This document shows, in pieces, positions 17,344-25,984 of a DNA stretch of 64,000 nucleotides. How positions within the stretch are numbered: position 1 is the stretch's first letter; the number at the start of each line of letters is the position of its first letter. The translations under genes and the position numbers were made by a program. This DNA comes from Fusicatenibacter saccharivorans (GTDB taxonomy: Bacteria > Bacillota > Clostridia > Lachnospirales > Lachnospiraceae): NCBI RefSeq assembly GCF_027667425.1, contig NZ_JAQEGR010000003.1, positions 62,001 through 126,000 of the forward strand. The letters are read 5' to 3'. The notes beneath the pieces were generated by a model. That model had not been told where the DNA came from. It saw nothing but the letters and a program-made list of their open reading frames with translations, and searched no databases.

Positions 17344-18333
17344 ATGGATTTAAAAGGACGCGATTTTCTGACATTAAAGGATTTCACCCCGGAAGAGATT
17401 TCCTATCTGCTGGATCTGTCCGCAGAGCTGAAGGATAAGAAAAAGAAAGGCATTCCGGTGGACACCCTGCGCGGTAAAAACGTTGCGCTGATCTTCGAGA
17501 AAACCAGCACCAGAACCCGCTGTTCCTTCGAAGTAGCCGCACATGATCTCGGCATGGGAACCACCTATCTTGACCCGACCGGTTCCCAGATCGGTAAAAA
17601 AGAGAGCATCAAAGATACGGCCCGCGTTCTTGCAGGAATGTATGAGGGAATTGAGTACCGTGGATTCGGCCAGGAGATCGTAGAGGAGCTGGCAAAATAT
17701 TCCAAAGTCCCGGTATGGAACGGACTGACCAACGAGTACCACCCGACCCAGATGCTCGCCGATATGCTGACAATCCAGGAAGAGTTCGGCCACTTAAAAG
17801 GCATCAAACTCGTTTACATGGGCGACGCCCGCTACAACATGGGAAATTCCCTGATGATTGCATCTGCAAAAATGGGTATGGATTTTGTAGCCTGCGCACC
17901 GAAGAAATACTTCCCGAACGCGGAACTCGTTGCACAGTGTGAAGAGTATGCAAAGGAGAGCGGCGCAACCATCACCCTCACCGAGGATGTAAAAGAGGGA
18001 ACGAAAGACGCCGATGTTATCTATACGGATGTCTGGGTATCCATGGGTGAGCCGGACAGCGTATGGGAGGAGAGAATCCACGATCTGACTCCGTACCGCG
18101 TGACAAAAGAAGCAATGGCAAATGCCAAGGATACCGCGGTATTCCTGCACTGCCTGCCGTCGTTCCACGATCTGAAAACAAAGATTGGAAAAGAGATCCA
18201 CGACCGTTACGGACTGGATGAGATGGAAGTTACCGATGAGGTATTTGAGTCCGCACAGTCGAGAGTCTTCGAGGAAGCAGAGAACCGCATGCACACGATC
18301 AAAGCTGTGATGGCAGCAACGCTTGGTGCATAA
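17344..18333 (+). CDS. argF: Ornithine carbamoyltransferase
   Basis: A 329-residue enzyme that condenses carbamoyl phosphate and ornithine to citrulline in arginine synthesis, or runs in reverse in the arginine deiminase route (then arcB). Carbamoyl-phosphate site STRTR lies in KTSTRTRCSFEVAAHDLG; HPTQMLADMLT and HCLPSFHD supply the other active-site residues; MGDARYNMGNSL is the ornithine-domain hinge. The start at 17344 follows an AAGGAGG ribosome site; the frame runs open further upstream through the promoter and is not coding there. The gene is monocistronic here, with no arc or arg neighbours, so anabolic versus catabolic use cannot be decided. Confidence 0.93.
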   Translation: MDLKGRDFLTLKDFTPEEISYLLDLSAELKDKKKKGIPVDTLRGKNVALIFEKTSTRTRCSFEVAAHDLGMGTTYLDPTGSQIGKKESIKDTARVLAGMYEGIEYRGFGQEIVEELAKYSKVPVWNGLTNEYHPTQMLADMLTIQEEFGHLKGIKLVYMGDARYNMGNSLMIASAKMGMDFVACAPKKYFPNAELVAQCEEYAKESGATITLTEDVKEGTKDADVIYTDVWVSMGEPDSVWEERIHDLTPYRVTKEAMANAKDTAVFLHCLPSFHDLKTKIGKEIHDRYGLDEMEVTDEVFESAQSRVFEEAENRMHTIKAVMAATLGA

Positions 18334-18365
18334 ACTTTCTGGTGGAAAAACCGGAACAGACTGTG

Positions 18366-18430
18366 TATAATAGAAGAATGGCAAGACACGTACAGCAGCG
18401 CTGCGGAGCACGTCTTTCGCAGCGCTGCTG
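18366..18430 (+). promoter_or_regulatory. Extended -10 promoter and leader hairpin before birA
   Basis: TGTGTATAAT gives an extended -10 element (TATAAT at 18366-18371) 33 bases after the argF stop; the -35 is weak. Between it and birA is a perfect 12-bp hairpin (18393-18404 with 18419-18430) with only a weak T-run. It can be the argF terminator or a leader structure in the birA message. Confidence 0.6.
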
Positions 18431-18461
18431 TTGGTTTATGTGAGGAGTGTGAAGATATCAT

Positions 18462-19454
18462 ATGCTGGAAAATAAAAGAGCTGAGACACTGCGCCTTCTG
18501 CGAGAATCAGGAGAAAATGTTTCGGGTCAGGATTTGTGTGAACATTTTGGAATTTCCCGTACTGCAGTGTGGAAGATCATGAATCAGTTAAAAGAGGAAG
18601 GATACGAGATCGAGGCGGTACAGAATAAAGGTTACCGTCTGCTGAACGAGCCGGATCTGATGACGAAGGACGAGCTGGAAAGCCGCACGCATACGAAATA
18701 TGTTGGACAGACGGTCTATTACAGCCATGAAGTAGATTCGACAAATACGTGGGCGAAGCGCCTGGCGGAAGAAGGAGCGCCGAACGGTACACTGACAACG
18801 GCCGAGACGCAGACCGCTGGAAAAGGCCGCCGCGGAAGAGTCTGGAAATCGCCGGAGGGAACTTCCGTTTCGATGTCCCTCCTGCTGTACCCGGATCTCG
18901 AGCCGGCCAAAGCGCCGATGCTGACGATTGTGATGGGACTTGCTGTTGTGCAGGGGGTACAGAGAGCGCTCGGCGTCGACACGAGAATTAAGTGGCCGAA
19001 CGATGCGGTGCTGAACGGGAAAAAGCTCTGCGGAATCTTAACCGAGATGAGTGCACAGATCGATTACATCAATTATGTCGTCATTGGAACGGGAATCAAT
19101 GTGAACCAGACGGAGTTTCCGGAAGAAATTGCTGAGATCGCGACGTCACTGGCGATCGAAATGGGGCATCCGGTCAATCGGGCGAAAATAGTCGCAGCGG
19201 TGCTGGAGGCGTTCGAGGAGAATTACGAAAAATTCCTGGAGGCGGGAGATCTCTCGGCGCTGCAGGAAGCCTATGAGGCTGTACTTGCAAATAAGGATCA
19301 GCCGGTGCGTGTGCTGGATCCGAAAGAGCCGTTCGAGGGTGTGGCGCTCGGCATCACGTCGACGGGTGAGCTGCGTGTGAGAAAAGAGGATGGAACGATC
19401 GCGGAAGTGCATTCCGGCGAGGTTTCAGTGCGCGGCCTGTACAGTTATGTATAA
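18462..19454 (+). CDS. birA: Biotin-protein ligase / biotin operon repressor
   Basis: A 330-residue bifunctional BirA. The N-terminal winged-helix domain (residues 1-62) includes QDLCEHFGISRTAVWKIMNQL. The ligase domain has the biotinyl-AMP loop GKGRRGRVWKSPEG (near 117), KWPNDAVLNGKKLCGIL (near 172) and an SH3-like C-terminal domain ending LRVRKEDGTIAEVHSGEVSVR. It attaches biotin to carboxylase subunits and represses biotin uptake or synthesis genes when bound to biotinyl-AMP. The ribosome site GAGGAG is unusually far (about 14 bases) from the ATG. It is the first gene of a three-gene run with the DUF6145 gene and dusB. Confidence 0.95.
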   Translation: MLENKRAETLRLLRESGENVSGQDLCEHFGISRTAVWKIMNQLKEEGYEIEAVQNKGYRLLNEPDLMTKDELESRTHTKYVGQTVYYSHEVDSTNTWAKRLAEEGAPNGTLTTAETQTAGKGRRGRVWKSPEGTSVSMSLLLYPDLEPAKAPMLTIVMGLAVVQGVQRALGVDTRIKWPNDAVLNGKKLCGILTEMSAQIDYINYVVIGTGINVNQTEFPEEIAEIATSLAIEMGHPVNRAKIVAAVLEAFEENYEKFLEAGDLSALQEAYEAVLANKDQPVRVLDPKEPFEGVALGITSTGELRVRKEDGTIAEVHSGEVSVRGLYSYV

Positions 19455-19481
19455 AAAACTTGGATCAGGAAAGGAAAATAT

Positions 19482-19865
19482 ATGTATTCAGATGATGAAA
19501 AAGTAGTGCTCTGCGGAGCGAGTGCGTATGAGCAGAAATATTATTTTAACCAGGATTTTGCATCCCTGCCGCAGTCCGTGCAGGATGAGCTTCATATCAT
19601 GTGCGTTATGTTCACCGTGGAAATCGGCGGCATTTTCACCATGTGGTTTGACAGTGACGGCAGTCTGCAGTTCGAAACAGAGGCTGTAGATGCGGATGCG
19701 ATGTACGATGAGATCGGCGGTGCGCTGCGGATCAAGCAGTATCAGGAGGAGAAAAAGGATCTGCTGGAATCTCTGGAGCTGTATTACCGCGTTTTCTTCC
19801 TCGGCGAGGAAGTGCCGGAGGAAGCGTTCGCAGAAGAAGACGGAGAGAAGCCGGATGGAAAGTAA
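19482..19865 (+). CDS. DUF6145-family protein of unknown function
   Basis: A 127-residue acidic cytosolic protein with no membrane segment. Visible landmarks are VVLCGASAYEQKYYFNQDFASL, FTVEIGGIFTMWFD and an acidic tail. It resembles the DUF6145 family I associate with Lachnospiraceae birA-dus neighbourhoods; the number is from memory. GGAAAGG precedes the ATG. Its 3' end overlaps the start of dusB by 11 bases, so translation of the two is linked. Confidence 0.7.
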   Translation: MYSDDEKVVLCGASAYEQKYYFNQDFASLPQSVQDELHIMCVMFTVEIGGIFTMWFDSDGSLQFETEAVDADAMYDEIGGALRIKQYQEEKKDLLESLELYYRVFFLGEEVPEEAFAEEDGEKPDGK

Positions 19866-20853
19866 GAAACGTACGCTCCAGACGATGTCTCCGCTGAAAA
19901 TCGGAAATGTGGAAATGCAAAATCCGCTCGTGCTCGCACCGATGGCAGGTGTGACGGATCTGCCGTTCCGCGTTCTCTGCAAGGAGCAGGGAGCAGGCCT
20001 GATCTGTATGGAGATGGTCAGCGCGAAGGCGATTCTGTATAAGAACAAAAATACCGAGGATCTGATGACGATTCATCCGGGTGAACATCCTGTATCGCTC
20101 CAGCTTTTTGGCAGTGATCCGGAAATTCTGGCGCAGATTGCCGCACAGATCGAGGAGCGGCCGTTTGACATTCTGGATTTTAACATGGGCTGCCCGGTGC
20201 CGAAGGTCGTCAACAACGGCGAGGGCTCCGCGCTGATGAAGGATCCTGCGCTGGTGCGGAAGATTGTGACCGGTATGGTAAAGGCAGTGAAAAAGCCGGT
20301 GACAGTTAAAATTCGAAAGGGCTTTAACGAAGAATCGGCGAATGCTGTGGAAATTGCGAAGATCCTCGAGGACTGCGGAGTGGCTGCAATTGCGGTTCAT
20401 GGAAGAACGAGAGCGCAGTTTTATTCCGGAAAAGCAGACTGGGATATTATCCGCCGGGTAAAAGAGGCAGTATCGATTCCGGTTATCGGAAACGGCGATG
20501 TGACAGATGCGGCAAGTGCCGAGGCACTGGTGGAGCAGACCGGCTGTGACGGAATCATGATCGGACGCGGCGCGGAAGGAAATCCGTGGATTTTTAAACA
20601 GATTCTTCATTATATGGAAACAGGCGAAACGCTTGCAAGGCCGACCCAGCATGAGGTAAAAGAAATGATGCTCCGCCATGCACGGATGCAGGTGGAATAC
20701 AAAGGCGGCGCGATCGGCATCCGCGAGATGCGCAAGCATGTTGCATGGTATACGGCAGGCTTTCCGCATTCGGCAAAGCTGCGCGCGGCGATCAATCAGG
20801 TGGAGAGCCTGCAGGCGCTGGAACAGATGCTGAATGAGTGGGAACGAGGATAA
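19855..20853 (+). CDS. dusB: tRNA-dihydrouridine synthase
   Basis: A 332-residue flavoenzyme that reduces specific uridines in tRNA to dihydrouridine. It has the FMN-site motif LAPMAGVTDLPFR (about 24-36), DFNMGCPVPKVVNNGEGSAL with the catalytic Cys region, VKIRKGF, AIAVHGRTRAQFYSG and IGNGDVTDAASAEAL. The start at 19855 overlaps the preceding gene and uses GGAG in its final codons; the frame is open upstream but the family starts near SPLKIGNVEMQNP. A terminator follows. Confidence 0.94.
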   Translation: MESKKRTLQTMSPLKIGNVEMQNPLVLAPMAGVTDLPFRVLCKEQGAGLICMEMVSAKAILYKNKNTEDLMTIHPGEHPVSLQLFGSDPEILAQIAAQIEERPFDILDFNMGCPVPKVVNNGEGSALMKDPALVRKIVTGMVKAVKKPVTVKIRKGFNEESANAVEIAKILEDCGVAAIAVHGRTRAQFYSGKADWDIIRRVKEAVSIPVIGNGDVTDAASAEALVEQTGCDGIMIGRGAEGNPWIFKQILHYMETGETLARPTQHEVKEMMLRHARMQVEYKGGAIGIREMRKHVAWYTAGFPHSAKLRAAINQVESLQALEQMLNEWERG

Positions 20854-20871
20854 AAAATAAGTCAAAAAAGT

Positions 20872-20912
20872 ACCTATGATATGCCAATATTGATATATCA
20901 TGGGTGCTTTTT
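20872..20912 (+). terminator. Intrinsic terminator after dusB
   Basis: An 11-bp stem with one G-U pair (20872-20882 with 20895-20905) is followed by a run of five T at 20908-20912. Confidence 0.85.
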
Positions 20913-20973
20913 CTGTGCTATACTGATAAACAGAGGTATTGGGACAAAAAACACAAAAGAGGGAGTGTAGTGT

Positions 20974-22368
20974 ATGACTATGAAGGAACTTTTCGCACCG
21001 TCCGACATGACGGTGGGAAAGCCGTGGGAAAAGATTGTAGCTTTTACAATCCCTATGCTGATCGGCAACATTGCCCAGCAGCTCTACAACACGGTTGACA
21101 GTATTGTAATCGGAAAATATGTCGGGGACAACGCGCTTGCGGCAGTTGGAAGCGCCAGCCCGATCTTAAACCTGCTTCTGGTTCTGTTCGTCGGAATTTC
21201 CGTCGGCGCCGGCGTCATGGTGTCGCAGTATTTTGGAGCAAAACAAAGAAAAGAGCTTTCGATGACGATCGGAAACTGCGTCACGCTGACAGCAATTTCC
21301 TCCATCATTATTATGATTCTGGGAGCCGTCCTCTCAAGGCCGCTGCTGGAAATGCTGAAAACACCGGATTCTATCATCGACTGGTGTACCTCGTATCTGG
21401 TGATCCTGATGGTGGGCTGTGCCGGCAGTGCGTACTATAACATTCTATGTGGTATCCTTCGCGGACTCGGCGATTCGATTTCGGCGCTGATTTATCTGCT
21501 GGTGGCAACGGTCATCAATATTGTATTGGATATTGTATTCGTTTCCCAGTTCCACATGGGCGTTGCCGGAGTTGCATACGCGACCGTGATTGCGCAGGCA
21601 ATTTCTGCAGTACTCTGCATGTGGCGTCTGATGCGTATGACCGACATTTTTGATTTCAGACCCAAATATCTGAAAATGAAAAAACAGTATTCGATGGAAA
21701 TTATCCGCCTTGGTCTGCCGTCCGGTATTACCCAGGCGATCTTCTCCATGGCGATGGTTATCGTACAGTCGCTGACCAACAGCTTCGGTGAAATGGTTAT
21801 CGCCGCGAATGTTATCATCATGCGTGTCGATGGCTTTGCAATGATGCCGAACTTTTCGTTTGGTACCGCGATGACAACGTATGCCGGTCAGAATGTCGGT
21901 GCACGCCGTATGGACCGCGTAGAGCAGGGCGCAAAACAGGGAACACTGATTGCAGTCGGAACCTCAACGACCATTACCCTTTTAATTGTTATTTTCGGCC
22001 ATCATCTGATGGGAATCTTTACGAATACCACAGAGCTCGTAACATTAAGTGCCAATATGATGAAGATCCTTGCGGTCGGCTATATTGCCATGGCAATAAC
22101 ACAGTCGCTTTCCGGCGTCATGCGTGGAGCAGGCGATACGATGACCCCGATGTGGATTTCGATGGTTGTTACCGTTGTAATCCGTGTGCCGCTGGCATAC
22201 GGTCTGGCCTTTCTGACCAGAACGCCGGAGCTGCCAAACGGACGATATCAGGTACTCTGGATTTCCATGCTGGTAAGCTGGTGCATGGGTGCGCTTCTGA
22301 CGCTGATTTTCTATAAAAAAGGAAATTGGAAAAAGAAAGCACTGACAGGAAGCTCATCCGAAAAATAA
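20974..22368 (+). CDS. MATE-family multidrug/cation efflux transporter
   Basis: A 464-residue protein with 12 predicted helices in two homologous halves. The first helix is preceded by GKPWEKIVAFTIPMLIGNIAQQLYNTVDSIVIGK, with the usual MATE spacing; the second half starts KMKKQYSMEIIRLGLPSGITQ. It exchanges drugs or organic cations for Na+ or H+; the substrate is not predictable. It has its own transcription unit, with terminators on both sides. A possible -10 (TATACT, about 20920) lacks a clear -35. Confidence 0.93.
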   Translation: MTMKELFAPSDMTVGKPWEKIVAFTIPMLIGNIAQQLYNTVDSIVIGKYVGDNALAAVGSASPILNLLLVLFVGISVGAGVMVSQYFGAKQRKELSMTIGNCVTLTAISSIIIMILGAVLSRPLLEMLKTPDSIIDWCTSYLVILMVGCAGSAYYNILCGILRGLGDSISALIYLLVATVINIVLDIVFVSQFHMGVAGVAYATVIAQAISAVLCMWRLMRMTDIFDFRPKYLKMKKQYSMEIIRLGLPSGITQAIFSMAMVIVQSLTNSFGEMVIAANVIIMRVDGFAMMPNFSFGTAMTTYAGQNVGARRMDRVEQGAKQGTLIAVGTSTTITLLIVIFGHHLMGIFTNTTELVTLSANMMKILAVGYIAMAITQSLSGVMRGAGDTMTPMWISMVVTVVIRVPLAYGLAFLTRTPELPNGRYQVLWISMLVSWCMGALLTLIFYKKGNWKKKALTGSSSEK

Positions 22369-22388
22369 AGGAAAAATAAGAGAAAGAT

Positions 22389-22436
22389 GCAGGAAGGATT
22401 TGTGAAAAAGAAAATCTTTCCTGCGTTTCTTTTTTT
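22389..22436 (+). terminator. Intrinsic terminator after the MATE gene
   Basis: A 13-bp stem with one G-U pair (22389-22401 with 22412-22424) is followed by a T-rich run (22426-22436). Confidence 0.9.
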
Positions 22437-22437
22437 C

Positions 22438-22466
22438 TTGACATTCCGTGGGCAATCCTTTATACT
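22438..22466 (+). promoter_or_regulatory. Promoter of greA-lysS
   Basis: TTGACA (22438-22443), 17 bases, TATACT (22461-22466). It overlaps the end of the upstream terminator. The leader before greA is about 130 bases, with no recognisable riboswitch. Confidence 0.85.
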
Positions 22467-22600
22467 ACTTTAATTGTTAGGATAGGCGGAGTCTATCCTT
22501 ATTTCAACCGGGAATACTGAAAATACAGCGCATTTCCGGAGAGTTTACAGAATAAAATCAGATATGACTGGATACAGAAACGATAGAAAGGGTGTATAAA

Positions 22601-23083
22601 ATGGAACAGAAAAAAACGATTCTTACCTATGCCGGCCTGAAAAAACTGGAGGACGAGCTTCATGATCTCAAAGTAAACAAACGTAGAGAAATTGCCGGTA
22701 AAATCAAAGAAGCAAGAGAGCAGGGAGACCTTTCCGAGAACGCCGAGTACGATGCAGCCAAAGATGAGCAGCGTGACATCGAGGCAAGAATTGAAGAGAT
22801 CGAAAAAATCCTGAAAAACGCAGAGGTTGTTGTTGAGGACGAAGTAGATTCCGATAAGATCAATATCGGATGTAAAGTAGACGTACTGGATCTGGAGTAT
22901 GACGAGGAAATCGAGTTCCAGATCGTTGGCTCCACCGAAGCAAACAGCCTGGAAGGAAAAATTTCCAACGAGTCTCCGGTGGGAAAAGCTCTGATCGGCG
23001 CGCACAAGGATGATATTGTCGATGTAGAAACACCGGCCGGAATTATGCAGTACAAAGTACTTTCTATCCAGAGAAATATCTAA
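22601..23083 (+). CDS. greA: Transcription elongation factor GreA
   Basis: A 160-residue protein. The N-terminal coiled-coil finger has LTYAGLKKLEDELHDLK, IKEAREQGDLSENAEYDAAK (the acidic tip that stimulates RNA polymerase cleavage) and EARIEEIEKIL. The C-terminal FKBP-like domain has IGCKVDVLDL and ISNESPVGKALIGAHKDD. It rescues backtracked RNA polymerase. Start at 22601 follows GAAAGGG; an earlier Met at 22592 lacks a site. It lies 28 bases before lysS, under one promoter, as is common in Clostridia. Confidence 0.95.
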   Translation: MEQKKTILTYAGLKKLEDELHDLKVNKRREIAGKIKEAREQGDLSENAEYDAAKDEQRDIEARIEEIEKILKNAEVVVEDEVDSDKINIGCKVDVLDLEYDEEIEFQIVGSTEANSLEGKISNESPVGKALIGAHKDDIVDVETPAGIMQYKVLSIQRNI

Positions 23084-23111
23084 AAAATACAAAGAAAAGG
23101 GAGTGAAGAGA

Positions 23112-25145
23112 TTGGCACAGCAGACACAGGAACAGGATATTAACCACTTACTGAAGGTTCGCCGCGAGAAACTTGCAGAGCTGCAGCAGAACGGAAGAGA
23201 CCCGTTCCAGATTACAAAGTTCGATCAGACACATCATTCGCTTGAGGTGAAAGGTCTTTACGAGGCACATGAGACTGAGCTGTTAAAAGACCGCCAGGAG
23301 CCGAACGTAGAGGGAATGGATGAGGAGCAGGCGAAAGAAGCTCTTAAAAAGGATTACGAAGAGAGAAGAAATATCATGGACGCAAGCCCGATCCATGTGG
23401 CAATTGCAGGACGTATGATGTTTAAGAGAGTCATGGGCAAGGCATCTTTCTGCAATATCCAGGATTTACAGGGAAACATCCAGGTATACGTTGCAAGAGA
23501 TGCGATCGGAACAGAGTCTTACGCTGATTTTAAAAAATCTGATATCGGTGATATCTTCGGAGTGGAAGGATTTGCTTTCAGAACAAGAACAGGTGAGATT
23601 TCTATCCATGCAGAGAAGGTGACACTCCTCTCCAAGAGCTTACAGATCCTCCCGGAGAAGTTCCACGGTCTGACAGATGTAGATACCCGTTACCGTCAGA
23701 GATATGTAGACCTGATCATGAACACAGAGTCTAAAGATACCTTTATCAAGCGTTCCAAGATTCTCAGTGCGATCCGCAAGTACTTAAGCGGAGAAGGATT
23801 TATGGAAGTTGAGACTCCAATGCTTGTACAGAACGCAGGTGGAGCAGCAGCAAGACCGTTCGAGACACATTTCAATGCCCTGAACGAAGATCTGAAGCTT
23901 CGTATTTCCCTGGAGCTGTACCTGAAGAGACTGATTGTCGGAGGACTCGAGAAGGTATATGAGATCGGACGTGTATTCCGTAATGAGGGTCTTGATACAA
24001 GACATAACCCGGAGTTCACTCTGATGGAGCTTTACCAGGCATTTACAGATTACCACGGCATGATGGATCTGACAGAGAACCTGTATCGTTTTGTCGCACA
24101 GGAAGTGCTCGGAACGACACAGATCGTATACAAAGGAATCCCGATGGATCTCGGTAAGCCGTTCGAGCGTATCACAATGGTTGACGCAGTGAAGAAGTAC
24201 GCAGGCGTTGACTGGAATGAAGTTGAGACTCTGGAGCAGGCAAGAGAACTTGCAAAAGAGCATCATATTGAGTTTGAAGAGAGACATAAAAAAGGTGATA
24301 TCCTGAATCTCTTCTTTGAGGAGTTTGTAGAGGAGCATCTGCTTCAGCCGACGTTCGTTATGGACCACCCGGTTGAGATCTCGCCGCTGACGAAGAAAAA
24401 GCCAGAAAATCCAGAATATGTAGAGCGTTTCGAGTTCTTCATGAATGGATGGGAAATGGCAAATGCTTACTCTGAGCTGAACGACCCGATCGACCAGAGA
24501 GAACGTTTTAAAGCCCAGGAAGAACTGCTTGCACAGGGCGATGATGAAGCCAATACAACAGATGAAGACTTCATGAATGCATTGGAGATCGGTATGCCGC
24601 CGACCGGTGGTATTGGATTCGGCATTGACCGTATGTGTATGCTTCTGACAGGAGCTGAGGCAATCAGAGACGTGCTGCTCTTCCCGACAATGAAGTCACA
24701 GGGCGCTGCGAAGAACGAAGCAAACAACGCAACACAGGTAAAAACAGAAGAAAAATCGGCAGAAAAAATTGATTTTTCTAATGTAAAGATTGAACCGCTT
24801 TTTGAGGAAACGGTTGACTTTGACACTTTCAGCAAGTCAGATTTTCGTGCGGTAAAGATTGAAGCATGTGAGGCAGTTCCAAAAAGTAAGAAGTTATTGA
24901 AGTTCACTTTGAATGACGGAACAGACCGTAAACGCACGATTTTAAGCGGTATTCACGAATATTATGAACCGGAAACACTGGTCGGAAAAACAGCGATTGC
25001 TATTGTTAATTTACCACCAAGAAAGATGATGGGAATTGATTCTGAAGGTATGCTGATTTCAGCAGTACATGAGGAAGATGGTAGAGAGGGATTAAATTTA
25101 CTGATGGTAGATGATAGAATTCCAGCAGGTGCAAAGCTGTATTAA
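23112..25145 (+). CDS. lysS: Lysyl-tRNA synthetase with C-terminal tRNA-binding domain
   Basis: A 677-residue class II enzyme charging tRNA-Lys. After an OB anticodon domain (about 60-180) come motif 1 (VETPMLVQNAGGAAARPFET), motif 2 (YEIGRVFRNEGLDTRHNPEFT) and motif 3 (GIGFGIDRMCMLLTGAEAIRD). An Ala/Asn/Lys-rich linker (about 535-560) then joins an extra EMAPII/Arc1p-like tRNA-binding domain (FSKSDFRAVKIEACEAVPKS ... RTILSGIHEYYEPE) absent from E. coli LysS. A TTG start at 23112 is preferred, eight bases after GGAG; GTG at 23103 is too close to the site. From about 24,720 the DNA becomes more AT-rich with TTA/ATT-type codons, unlike the first 1.6 kb, suggesting the 3' end arrived with the adjacent ICE. 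Confidence 0.93.
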   Translation: MAQQTQEQDINHLLKVRREKLAELQQNGRDPFQITKFDQTHHSLEVKGLYEAHETELLKDRQEPNVEGMDEEQAKEALKKDYEERRNIMDASPIHVAIAGRMMFKRVMGKASFCNIQDLQGNIQVYVARDAIGTESYADFKKSDIGDIFGVEGFAFRTRTGEISIHAEKVTLLSKSLQILPEKFHGLTDVDTRYRQRYVDLIMNTESKDTFIKRSKILSAIRKYLSGEGFMEVETPMLVQNAGGAAARPFETHFNALNEDLKLRISLELYLKRLIVGGLEKVYEIGRVFRNEGLDTRHNPEFTLMELYQAFTDYHGMMDLTENLYRFVAQEVLGTTQIVYKGIPMDLGKPFERITMVDAVKKYAGVDWNEVETLEQARELAKEHHIEFEERHKKGDILNLFFEEFVEEHLLQPTFVMDHPVEISPLTKKKPENPEYVERFEFFMNGWEMANAYSELNDPIDQRERFKAQEELLAQGDDEANTTDEDFMNALEIGMPPTGGIGFGIDRMCMLLTGAEAIRDVLLFPTMKSQGAAKNEANNATQVKTEEKSAEKIDFSNVKIEPLFEETVDFDTFSKSDFRAVKIEACEAVPKSKKLLKFTLNDGTDRKRTILSGIHEYYEPETLVGKTAIAIVNLPPRKMMGIDSEGMLISAVHEEDGREGLNLLMVDDRIPAGAKLY

Positions 25146-25186
25146 AAATCTAATATAAGATTTAAAAATATGGACTTTTTGGTATG

Positions 25187-25254
25187 GAGTACGACAAGAG
25201 TACGACAAATTGAACCTCCTTAATGGGCTAAAATAAATGATTTTAAATAGCCCA
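25187..25254. repeat. Tandem and inverted repeats at the ICE left end
   Basis: GAGTACGACAA occurs twice in tandem (25187-25197, 25198-25208), followed by an inverted repeat TGGGCTA (25224-25230) / TAGCCCA (25248-25254). Their place between lysS and the first ICE gene fits arm-type integrase/excisionase sites or the att region; this is inferred. Confidence 0.5.
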
Positions 25255-25284
25255 ATAAAGCCAAAGCAATATTTTTGTACTATG

Positions 25285-25326
25285 AGGACACTTTTCTAAG
25301 AGAAATTTTAGAGAAGTGTCCTTTTT
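25285..25326. terminator. Terminator between lysS and the ICE genes
   Basis: A 15-bp stem with one G-U pair (25285-25299 with 25308-25322) runs into five T. It would insulate ICE genes from lysS transcription and also works in reverse. Confidence 0.88.
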
Positions 25327-25361
25327 GTTATGGTCAAGAATTTCAAAATGGAGGGAAAAAC

Positions 25362-25796
25362 ATGAATAACACAGCGTTAAGAGCAGAAACAGAAATTACA
25401 AACACAATTATCTTCAAAAATGAGAAACACAAAGAATTTTATCAAACATATATGAAAAAATGCCGTCATCAAGATGTGTATCACAAAGCCCTGATTTATT
25501 GTCTTGGGATTAGTGAAGATACAAGAGTTAATATAGATCGTATTTACGATTTGAGAACAGGATATGTAAAGACAGAATGTCTTCAAGAGGGCTGGCAGAC
25601 CAGTGGCAGCGTAAGGATTGTCCGTATGGCTTTTAATTTATACTGTAATGGTACACCAAGCGTATATGATTATGAAAGTGAAGAAGGAAAATTACAGGAG
25701 TATGCAGGATATACACCGGAGGAGTTATTTTGTTGTGGATATGCAAGATACTTTTGGGAGGCAATCAAAATTCGTTATCCGGAATATTGCTTTTAG
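25362..25796 (+). CDS. DUF6075-like ICE protein
   Basis: A 144-residue soluble protein with no signal. It starts MNNTALRAETEITNTIIF after a GGAGGG site six bases away; the frame is open further upstream but runs through the terminator. The central part (KEFYQTYMKKCRHQDVYHKA; YCLGISEDTRVNID; RTGYVKTECLQEGWQTSGS) resembles DUF6075 proteins, which recur at the left end of Clostridial ICEs and in phages. Function is unknown. A tiny DUF3970-like gene follows after 12 bases, then parA. Confidence 0.7.
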   Translation: MNNTALRAETEITNTIIFKNEKHKEFYQTYMKKCRHQDVYHKALIYCLGISEDTRVNIDRIYDLRTGYVKTECLQEGWQTSGSVRIVRMAFNLYCNGTPSVYDYESEEGKLQEYAGYTPEELFCCGYARYFWEAIKIRYPEYCF

Positions 25797-25808
25797 AGGA
25801 GAAGAAGC

Positions 25809-25982
25809 ATGTTAAAAGTCAGAGTTCAGGGAACAAAATCAGATATTCGATGGTTTCGGGAAAAGTTGGAGCAGCACCCTCAGATAGCGGTGCTGCAGGT
25901 ATCTGACCTGTTTTCCAATAAAGGAACTACAAAATATTTTCGTATGTACGCAGAGATAGAAGAAAAGAAAGGCGGAAGATAA
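25809..25982 (+). CDS. DUF3970-like small protein
   Basis: A 57-residue protein beginning MLKVRVQGTKSDIRWF and ending EEKKGGR, with GAGGAGAAG as ribosome site. The beta-alpha-beta look and the V-QGT-DI start are those of DUF3970 (YvzF-like) proteins, small and often next to parA or plasmid genes. Function is unknown. It ends two bases before parA, so it belongs to the same operon. Confidence 0.65.
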   Translation: MLKVRVQGTKSDIRWFREKLEQHPQIAVLQVSDLFSNKGTTKYFRMYAEIEEKKGGR

Positions 25983-25984
25983 GT

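Noticed and set aside
25187..25208. The GAGTACGACAA repeats as proven attL core
   Set aside because: The right end of the element is outside the window, so no matching attR could be compared.
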